In this document: one piece after another, positions 1 through 4,966 of the stretch
Layout of the letters: the number at the start of each line of letters is the position of its first letter
Position numbering within the stretch: position 1 is the first letter of the stretch
NCBI GenBank assembly: GCA_900546675.1
Contig: URDQ01000063.1
Location: 1-10,979, forward strand
DNA from: an uncultured Porphyromonas sp.
GTDB taxonomy: Bacteria; Bacteroidota; Bacteroidia; Bacteroidales; Porphyromonadaceae
Direction: 5' to 3'
Length of the DNA stretch: 10,979 nucleotides
Position numbers and translations under genes: made by a program
Notes under the pieces: model-generated
What the model was told of the DNA's origin: nothing
The model's input: the letters and a program-made list of their open reading frames with translations, nothing else
Databases searched by the model: none

Positions 1-82
1 TTTATCAGAAGCTCGATGAAACCAATTCAGTTGCATTTGATAGTTGAATCTACACGATGAGGTGTGGCGCCTCAAAAATGTG

Positions 83-90
83 TACCTTTG
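83..90 (+). promoter_or_regulatory. Bacteroidota -7 promoter element (TACCTTTG)
   Basis: TACCTTTG is an exact match to the Bacteroidota -7 consensus TAnnTTTG. Transcription would be expected to start a few bases downstream, near 95-99, about 100 bases before the first ABC-F gene. I see no convincing -33 TTTG at the usual spacing. A 12-bp stretch around the box, TGTACCTTTGTG at 81-92, recurs exactly at 1914-1925 in front of the methyltransferase gene, which supports both as promoters. Confidence 0.6.
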
Positions 91-109
91 TGCAGATTAG
101 CCCATCTCT

Positions 110-202
110 ATGTGCAGCCCCCCTATCGGTAGGGCGGATCACGAGACTGCGATGGACTCGCCTCCTTATCAGATCAAGACAGAAGACAGTATAGAAAGAT
201 GA
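110..202 (+). CDS. Possible 30-codon leader ORF overlapping the ABC-F start
   Basis: An ATG 10-15 bases after the predicted transcription start opens a 30-codon frame. Its TGA stop (200-202) overlaps the ATG of the ABC-F gene (199-201) as ATGA, an arrangement typical of translational coupling. The peptide begins MCSPPIGRAD and contains SPP twice, at residues 3-5 and 17-19; its C-terminal third is charged. There is no family resemblance. A frame of this length could be open by chance, so the overlap geometry and position are the main support. If translated, it could couple or attenuate expression of the downstream ABC-F protein. A second in-frame ATG lies at codon 15. Confidence 0.3.
   Translation: MCSPPIGRADHETAMDSPPYQIKTEDSIER
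121..134 (+). other. Small hairpin in the ABC-F leader
   Basis: CCCTA (121-125) and TAGGG (130-134) are perfectly complementary around a 4-base loop TCGG. One C-C mismatch followed by two further C-G pairs (118-119 with 136-137) could lengthen the stem. It sits early in the possible leader ORF. There is no T-tract after it, so it is not a classical terminator. Any role in leader folding is inferred. Confidence 0.35.
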
Positions 203-1821
203 TTATAGTCAACGACCTCACGATACAGTTTGGCAAGCGCGTGCTCTTTGCCGACGTCAACCTTAAGTTTACCCCGGGCAACTGCTACGGCATCATCGGT
301 GCCAACGGTGCTGGCAAGTCGACCATGCTCCGTATGATCAGCGGTGAGCTGGAGCCGACACGCGGTACCGTCACCTTTGGGCCCGACGAGCGACTCTCGG
401 TGCTAAGTCAGGACCACTTCGCTTTCGATGAGTATACCGTCATCGACACCGTCCTGATGGGGCACGACAAGCTTTGGCAGATTATGAAGGAGAAGGACGC
501 TATCTACGCTAAGGAAGACTTTTCCGACGAAGACGGTGTCAAGGCAGCTGAACTGGAGGAGCAGTTTGCCAACCTCGATGGGTGGAACGCTGAGAGCGAG
601 GCGGCAGCCCTCTTGAGCGGTCTCGGCATCAAGGAGGATCTGCACTACCGCCTGATGGGAGACATTAGCGGTAAGCAGAAGGTGCGTGTGCTACTAGCAC
701 GCTGTCTCTTTGGCAAGCCGGACAATCTACTCCTCGATGAGCCGACGAACGACCTAGACCTAGAGACCGTCTCCTGGCTCGAGGACTACCTTGCCGAGAC
801 GGAGAGCACCGTCCTCGTGGTGAGCCACGACCGTCACTTCCTCGATGCCGTGTCGACCCACACGGTAGATATAGACTTTGGCAAGGTGAGACTCTTCGCC
901 GGTAACTACAGCTACTGGTACGAGTCTAGCCAGTTGGCACTCCGCCAGCAACAGCAGCAGAATAAGAAGCTCGAGGAGAAGAAGAAAGAGCTCGAGGAGT
1001 TCATCCGTCGCTTTAGTGCCAACGTGGCAAAGAGCAAGCAGACGACCAGCCGCAAGAAGATGCTGGAGCGTCTCGACATCAACGAGATCGAGCCATCGTC
1101 ACGTCGCTACCCAGGCATCCTCTTCCAGCCTGAGCGTGAGCCAGGTAATAAGGTGCTAGAGGTCAACGATCTCTCGGCCGTAACGGACGAGGGGGAGGTG
1201 CTCTTCAAGGGGCTGACCTTCAATGTAGAGCGAGACGACAAGATCGTCTTCATCAGCCACGACCCACGTGCTATGACCGCACTCTTTGAGATCATCAATG
1301 GCAACCGCAAGGCGCAGCAAGGTAGCTACGAGTGGGGACAGACGATCACGACCGCCTATCTACCACTGGACAACAGTGCTTACTTCGAAACCGATATGAC
1401 GATCCTCGACTGGCTCGGACAGTTTGCCAAGGACACGAACGATGTCTACCTCAAGGGCTTCCTAGGGCGTATGCTCTTCAGCGGTGAGGAGGTGAATAAG
1501 CGCGCCTCAGTCCTCTCGGGAGGTGAGAAGATGCGCTGTATGATCAGCCGTATGATGCTCCCCCCAGGGGCTAATGTGCTGATCCTCGACACGCCGACGA
1601 ACCACCTGGATCTGGAGTCGATTCAGGCTTTCAACAACACGCTCATTTCCTTCAAGGGGAATGTCCTCTTCTCAAGCCACGACCACGAGTTCATCCGCAC
1701 GGTGGCGAATCGAGTCATCGAGCTCACTCCAGGCGGGATCATCGACCGCATCATCAACTACGACGATTACATCACCGACCCGAAGGTTGCTGAGCTCCGC
1801 GAGAAGTACTACAACGCATAA
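199..1821 (+). CDS. ABC-F family ATPase, YbiT-like, with one degenerate ATP site
   Basis: A 540-residue soluble protein with two ATP-binding cassettes and no membrane segment. ABC-F proteins act on the ribosome, generally at the tRNA exit site, to relieve or regulate stalled translation. NBD1 has Walker A GANGAGKST (34-42), Q-loop Gln71, an arm insertion around 90-150, signature ISGKQ (156-160, altered from LSGGQ), Walker B LLLDEPTND (177-185, catalytic Glu181) and the H-loop SHD (209-211). The interdomain linker at about 245-295 is Gln/Lys/Glu-rich and probably helical. NBD2 has no Walker A: the aligned stretch ISHDPRAMT (352-360) lacks the glycines and has Met359 where lysine belongs. It keeps signature LSGGE (439-443) and H-loop His494, but Walker B reads LDTPTNHLD with Thr465 for the catalytic glutamate. 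The degenerate motifs all fall in one composite site. Similar degeneracy is, as I recall, shared by Bacteroidota relatives, so it is probably a family trait rather than decay. ATG 199 gives the canonical N-terminus. It is not a recognisable resistance-type ABC-F. Confidence 0.9.
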   Translation: MIIVNDLTIQFGKRVLFADVNLKFTPGNCYGIIGANGAGKSTMLRMISGELEPTRGTVTFGPDERLSVLSQDHFAFDEYTVIDTVLMGHDKLWQIMKEKDAIYAKEDFSDEDGVKAAELEEQFANLDGWNAESEAAALLSGLGIKEDLHYRLMGDISGKQKVRVLLARCLFGKPDNLLLDEPTNDLDLETVSWLEDYLAETESTVLVVSHDRHFLDAVSTHTVDIDFGKVRLFAGNYSYWYESSQLALRQQQQQNKKLEEKKKELEEFIRRFSANVAKSKQTTSRKKMLERLDINEIEPSSRRYPGILFQPEREPGNKVLEVNDLSAVTDEGEVLFKGLTFNVERDDKIVFISHDPRAMTALFEIINGNRKAQQGSYEWGQTITTAYLPLDNSAYFETDMTILDWLGQFAKDTNDVYLKGFLGRMLFSGEEVNKRASVLSGGEKMRCMISRMMLPPGANVLILDTPTNHLDLESIQAFNNTLISFKGNVLFSSHDHEFIRTVANRVIELTPGGIIDRIINYDDYITDPKVAELREKYYNA

Positions 1822-1833
1822 AGAGACCACACG

Positions 1834-1852
1834 CCTATGGCTCGTATCCTCG
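1834..1852 (+). repeat. Left copy of 19-bp direct repeat flanking the RM cassette
   Basis: This segment matches 3940-3958 at 18 of 19 positions; the one difference is T1845 versus C3951. The right copy is the start of the intact ruvX gene including two upstream bases. Similarity ends abruptly on both sides. This is the pattern of a target duplication made when the intervening segment was inserted. The repeat period is 2106 bp. Confidence 0.75.
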
Positions 1853-1872
1853 GAAGCGGAAGAGGCACTTGA
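1837..1872 (+). pseudogene. ruvX 5' remnant left of the RM insertion
   Basis: ATG 1837 followed by codons for MARIL repeats the first five residues of the intact RuvX at 3943. The frame then diverges and ends at TGA 1870-1872 after 11 codons. I read it as the original ruvX start region, separated from the gene body by the inserted cassette. The right repeat copy rebuilt a working start for ruvX. The remnant itself is not expected to be functional. Confidence 0.6.
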
Positions 1873-1881
1873 CTGGGTATT

Positions 1882-1901
1882 CTATCTATGGTATGAGATA
1901 G
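1882..1901. promoter_or_regulatory. Imperfect palindrome upstream of the MTase promoter, candidate operator
   Basis: CTATCT (1882-1887) is the exact inverse complement of AGATAG (1896-1901). With a single bulged G at 1895 the arms extend to 8 bp (CTATCTAT with ATGAGATAG). It ends 14 bases before the -7 box, overlapping where the -33 contact should be. A protein bound here could block transcription. The natural candidate is the helix-turn-helix domain of the methyltransferase itself, but that link is inference. Confidence 0.35.
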
Positions 1902-1915
1902 TTCCCTTTTTCTTG

Positions 1916-1923
1916 TACCTTTG
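1916..1923 (+). promoter_or_regulatory. Bacteroidota -7 promoter element of the RM cassette
   Basis: TACCTTTG is an exact match to TAnnTTTG and lies inside a 12-bp identity with the promoter at 83-90. The expected start point, about 1928-1932, is only 5-10 bases before the methyltransferase ATG at 1937, so the transcript would be nearly leaderless. No clear TTTG -33 element is present. This placement also argues against any start upstream of 1937. Confidence 0.6.
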
Positions 1924-1936
1924 TGAAGAGACGACG

Positions 1937-3211
1937 ATGACAATGGAGTACACAATCAACGAAGTAGCTGATAAACTATCTATCTCCATCAAGTCTGTGC
2001 GCAGACTTGTGGCGAGTGGCGAAATAGAGGCAGAAAAGAGGGGTGGGGTCTACCGAATCCCCCAAAAGGGGTTCGATAAGTACCTCACTGCGCTTCGGAT
2101 AGATAGAGAAGAGGCTCCTGAGCCTCAACAGCTATTTTCATTGAACTCTATTCCTCAGTCGCCCGTAGGCATAAGTGAGTCCATCCACTGGGTGGACATA
2201 TCAGATATGTGGGATAACCCATCTCCCTCTACGCTCACGTTTGTAGACCTATTCTGTGGTGCTGGAGGGCTAAGCAAGGGTTTGGAGCTGGCTGGACTTG
2301 ACGGCATTTGCGGTCTTGATTGGTTCCTAGAAGCTACTGAAACATATAGACGAAACTTTCGCCATCCTTGCGTCTACGGAGACATCACAAGAGAAGAGGT
2401 CAAAGCACTCTTCTACAGAACGGTCGAAAAAGAACTAAATGGCAGGCGACTGAATGTAATCGCAGGTGGCTTCCCCTGTCAAGGGTTTAGTATGGCTGGA
2501 CATCGTATTGTAGACGATCCTCGCAACTCTCTATACAAAGAGCTGCTCGAAATAGTCCAGACGCTACAGCCCGACTTTGTTATTTGCGAAAACGTAAAGG
2601 GGTTGCGTAGTATGCTCAAGGGTGCCGTGGAAGAGAAAATCCTATCAGACTTTCAGCAGGCTGGCTATCGTATGAATGTGGCTACGTTGATGTCTGCCGA
2701 CTACTATACGCCACAGAAGCGTGAGCGAGTCATCTTCATTGGGAACCGTATCGGGTGCTCTAACTTGCACCCAGCGCCTCTGCTCACTCCCAACCACTAT
2801 ATCACTACGGGGGAGACTATAGGAGATCTTATAGACCACCCAACAGACAAGGGCTTCAACCACGTCCCAACGAAGCACTCCAAAGAGATGCAAGAAAAAA
2901 TAGCCCGCTGTCCCGAAGGTCAGAGTCTCTATAAAGGCTACTCTGATGCATGGAAGAAGTGTCCCTGGAATGAGCCTAGCTGTACAATCAAGGAGAATCA
3001 TGGTGGCGTGAACCTGCACCCTCGTCTGCCAAGGGTCTTGACAGCTAGAGAGATGGCAAGACTTCAATCCTTCCCAGACTCGTTTATTTTCCAAGGATCA
3101 AAGAGCAAACAGCTGGTTCAGATCGGCAATGCTGTACCGCCTTTTCTCGCAAAGGCTATTGGCTTAGCTATTCGTAAGTCCTACACATCAAAAGAAGATA
3201 TGCTGCTATGA
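1937..3211 (+). CDS. DNA (cytosine-5)-methyltransferase with N-terminal HTH domain
   Basis: A 424-residue type II methyltransferase that transfers a methyl group from S-adenosylmethionine to C5 of cytosine, protecting DNA from the partner nuclease. Residues 1-50 form an excisionase/MerR-type helix-turn-helix (YTINEVADKL, SVRRLVASGEIEA, RGGVYRIP). All core C5-MTase motifs follow in order: motif I DLFCGAGG (104-111), motif IV GGFPCQGF with catalytic Cys181, motif VI ENV (218-220), motif VIII QKRERV (260-265), a target-recognition region at about 275-355, motif IX around RVLTAREMARLQSFPD (366-381) and motif X GNAVPP (397-402). The frame is open further upstream into the ABC-F gene, but the promoter at 1916-1923 fixes the start at ATG 1937 or 1943. 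The stop overlaps the next ATG as ATGA, indicating co-translation with the putative endonuclease. The target sequence cannot be read from the protein. The HTH suggests control of its own promoter, as is known for other HTH-bearing C5 methyltransferases. Confidence 0.93.
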   Translation: MTMEYTINEVADKLSISIKSVRRLVASGEIEAEKRGGVYRIPQKGFDKYLTALRIDREEAPEPQQLFSLNSIPQSPVGISESIHWVDISDMWDNPSPSTLTFVDLFCGAGGLSKGLELAGLDGICGLDWFLEATETYRRNFRHPCVYGDITREEVKALFYRTVEKELNGRRLNVIAGGFPCQGFSMAGHRIVDDPRNSLYKELLEIVQTLQPDFVICENVKGLRSMLKGAVEEKILSDFQQAGYRMNVATLMSADYYTPQKRERVIFIGNRIGCSNLHPAPLLTPNHYITTGETIGDLIDHPTDKGFNHVPTKHSKEMQEKIARCPEGQSLYKGYSDAWKKCPWNEPSCTIKENHGGVNLHPRLPRVLTAREMARLQSFPDSFIFQGSKSKQLVQIGNAVPPFLAKAIGLAIRKSYTSKEDMLL

Positions 3212-3918
3212 ATGATTACTATGCGAGGTCGATAGCTTTTCAAAAAGAACTGATTAAGTATGCGAGCTCCATCTTTCAGACTTATGGGCGGGAGCTTGTA
3301 CTAAGACTAGAAGAGTACAATCTCCTTCAAAACAAAAACAACTGCATTGAGTCTTCTACGGCAATAGGGTTTGTCTTGGAAGAGTTTATCGTCTCTAAGT
3401 TAGAGATGTACACTCATTGTGCCGAGGAGAGTTACCGAATAGACCGCTTCATAGGTTCCACCACATCCGAGAGCTATGATTGCTTTGCGGAGCAAGACAA
3501 TGTCAGATATTTGGTCAACATAAAGGCGGAAAAGAGTGGCGCAAAGAACAATGCCATTGCAGCTATTAGCCAACTGCATAAGAACTACTGTCTCGAAGAG
3601 CCTCAGATGGAAAAGAATTATGTCGTTCTTAAGGTTCGCTACAGTGTAAAAGATGCTTATGAGGATAGTGCCTATAAACGTGCAAAGCCAAGGCATCTAT
3701 ACATTGATGGTCTAGAGAGCTTCTGTATAGAGGAGATAGACTTCTCAAATGGACATCAACAGGACAATCGGAGCTGGTCTGAGACTAAGAAGACGAAAAA
3801 CAATGGACGACTAATGGTGTCCCAATCCTTTAGAGAGAAGAATCGTCTACCAGAGGAGGAGATCTCTTACCAACACACGTTTCAGATGCTCTCAGACATT
3901 GTCTCCACAAACAATTAA
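3208..3918 (+). CDS. Putative type II restriction endonuclease
   Basis: A 236-residue soluble protein I do not recognise by name. Its position is the best clue: its ATG overlaps the methyltransferase stop by 4 bp, and it is the only other gene in the cassette. Its length suits a type II endonuclease. A candidate PD-(D/E)XK core is visible: Asp91 in SESYDCF, followed 13-15 residues later by the strand LVNIKAEKSG (102-111). Lys106 would be the catalytic lysine, with Asn104 in place of the usual acidic residue, or Glu108 and Lys109 contributing. The next segment, NNAIAAISQLHKNY, would be the helix packing on this core. Conserved-looking tracts further on (KNYVVLKVRYS, EEIDFSNGHQQD, RSWSE) may bind DNA. 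There is no signal peptide or membrane segment. Base composition is lower in GC than the chromosomal genes. It would cut unmethylated sites recognised by the partner enzyme. Function is inferred from context and a weak motif. Confidence 0.65.
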   Translation: MNDYYARSIAFQKELIKYASSIFQTYGRELVLRLEEYNLLQNKNNCIESSTAIGFVLEEFIVSKLEMYTHCAEESYRIDRFIGSTTSESYDCFAEQDNVRYLVNIKAEKSGAKNNAIAAISQLHKNYCLEEPQMEKNYVVLKVRYSVKDAYEDSAYKRAKPRHLYIDGLESFCIEEIDFSNGHQQDNRSWSETKKTKNNGRLMVSQSFREKNRLPEEEISYQHTFQMLSDIVSTNN

Positions 3919-3939
3919 CCCTCGAAAATGAACTAACTC

Positions 3940-3958
3940 CCTATGGCTCGCATCCTCG
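3940..3958 (+). repeat. Right copy of 19-bp direct repeat, at the start of ruvX
   Basis: This is the right partner of 1834-1852, with one mismatch at 3951. It covers the ruvX start codon and its first five codons, so the downstream gene remains complete after the insertion. Only 24 bases separate the endonuclease stop from ruvX, and no promoter-like TAnnTTTG is present in that gap. Confidence 0.75.
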
Positions 3959-4368
3959 CTATCGACTACGGCACCAAGCGCACGGGACTGGCGGTGACCG
4001 ATCCGCTACAGATTACTCCAGGGGCGCTCGACACGGTGTCTACGCATCAGCTCCTCAACTATCTAGCGGACTACCTGGGGCGTGAGGAGGTGGAGACGAT
4101 CGTCCTCGGCAAGCCGACACAGATGGACGCAACGCCCTCGGCGACCTGGCAGGCGATACAAGCTTTGGCTAAGAAGTTGCAACATCTCTACCCCCACATA
4201 CGTCTAGAGTATGTGGACGAGCGCTTTACCTCTGTCTTGGCACAGCAGACGATCCGCGAGGCGGGCATCGGCAAGCAGCGCAGACAGCGGGACAAAGGGC
4301 TGGTGGATCGTGTCAGTGCTACCATTATCTTACAGAGCTATCTGGAGAACTTGCGTATGCTTCACTAA
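3943..4368 (+). CDS. ruvX: RuvX/YqgF family RNase H-fold nuclease
   Basis: A 141-residue protein of the usual family length. The RNase H-like fold is shown by the first strand ILAIDYGTKRTGLAVTD with catalytic Asp8, the central LGKPTQMD segment, the VDERFTSVLA motif, and the C-terminal DRVSATIILQ motif carrying the last acidic residue. The family is annotated as a putative Holliday-junction resolvase. In Escherichia coli YqgF is essential and is linked to processing of the 5' end of pre-16S rRNA. It sits directly ahead of def, with a 26-base gap, in an order I associate with Bacteroidota. The start codon lies within the repeat that marks the restriction-modification insertion, so its native upstream region has been displaced. 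Transcription may now depend on read-through from that cassette. No Shine-Dalgarno sequence is visible. Confidence 0.92.
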   Translation: MARILAIDYGTKRTGLAVTDPLQITPGALDTVSTHQLLNYLADYLGREEVETIVLGKPTQMDATPSATWQAIQALAKKLQHLYPHIRLEYVDERFTSVLAQQTIREAGIGKQRRQRDKGLVDRVSATIILQSYLENLRMLH

Positions 4369-4394
4369 AAACAGAGAATTAATCGTTTACTCTT

Positions 4395-4961
4395 ATGGCT
4401 AAGACCTTACCTATATACCTTTACGGACACCCTGTGCTTCGCAATATGAGCGAGGATATAACGCCTGACTACCCGAACCTCTCAGAGCTGATCGCTGATA
4501 TGTGGCAGACGATGTATGATAGCGATGGCATCGGACTGGCGGCTCCACAGATCGGGCGCAACATACGTCTGCAGGTGATCGATGCAACGCCTCTTGCTGA
4601 GGAGTACCCTGAGTGTGCCCAGCTCAAGCTGGTTATGATCAATGCGCATATGCAGTCTCTGAGCGAGGAGACCTGTTCGGAGCCTGAGGGTTGTCTGAGC
4701 TTGCCAGGCATTAACGAGCGGGTCGTACGACCGGAGTCGATCGTGGTGGACTACATGAATGAGCAGTTCGGGCCACAGCATCTAGAGCTCTCGGGCTTTG
4801 CCGCTCGGGTGGTGCAGCATGAGTATGATCACCTGGATGGCAAGCTTTTTGTAGATCATATCTCAGCGATGCGCAAGCGTATGATCAAGAAGAAGCTGCA
4901 GCATATAGCCGACGGACGGCTACGTGTCGACTACCCTGTGATGCGCAATCCGAAGCATTAG
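4395..4961 (+). CDS. def: Peptide deformylase
   Basis: A 188-residue cytoplasmic metalloenzyme that removes the formyl group from the N-terminal methionine of nascent proteins. All three diagnostic motifs are intact: motif 1 GIGLAAPQ (45-52), motif 2 EGCLS (98-102, metal ligand Cys100) and motif 3 QHEYDH (141-146, metal ligands His142 and His146, catalytic Glu143). Length is normal for the bacterial enzyme. Only five bases separate its stop from the TPR gene, consistent with one operon. No Shine-Dalgarno is seen before ATG 4395; the upstream bases are A/T-rich, as is common in Bacteroidota. It is normally essential, so the nearby restriction-modification insertion must not have abolished its expression. 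Confidence 0.97.
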   Translation: MAKTLPIYLYGHPVLRNMSEDITPDYPNLSELIADMWQTMYDSDGIGLAAPQIGRNIRLQVIDATPLAEEYPECAQLKLVMINAHMQSLSEETCSEPEGCLSLPGINERVVRPESIVVDYMNEQFGPQHLELSGFAARVVQHEYDHLDGKLFVDHISAMRKRMIKKKLQHIADGRLRVDYPVMRNPKH

Positions 4962-4966
4962 TCCTT

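Larger units (their letters stand above)
1834..3939 (+). mobile_element. Inserted type II restriction-modification cassette
   Basis: One copy of the 19-bp repeat plus the methyltransferase and putative endonuclease genes form a 2.1-kb unit between the ABC-F gene and ruvX. Support comes from the flanking duplication, its own promoter, and lower GC with more AGA and ATA codons than its neighbours. No transposase, integrase or terminal inverted repeat is visible. It therefore resembles the transposase-free insertion with long target duplication known for some restriction-modification units. The boundaries are inferred from the repeats alone. Confidence 0.6.

Noticed and set aside
3..47. Possible C-terminal tail of an upstream gene (frame open from base 3 to TGA 45-47, ending SVAFDS)
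   Set aside because: Only 14 codons are visible and a second frame is also open here to a TGA at 58-60, so the coding frame cannot be decided.
1661..1936. Upstream extension of the methyltransferase frame into the ABC-F gene
   Set aside because: The extra 92 residues overlap the conserved end of the ABC-F protein, are Ser/Thr-rich and unlike any domain, and precede the -7 promoter at 1916-1923. The frame is simply open there.
2645..3094. 149-residue open frame on the minus strand within the methyltransferase
   Set aside because: It lies opposite conserved methyltransferase motifs VIII and IX, has no recognisable domain and no promoter. It is a shadow of the real gene.
3233..3240. TAGCTTTT near the start of the endonuclease gene as an internal promoter
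   Set aside because: It matches TAnnTTTG at 7 of 8 scored positions at best, has no supporting -33 element and lies inside the coding region just after a coupled start, so chance is the simpler reading.
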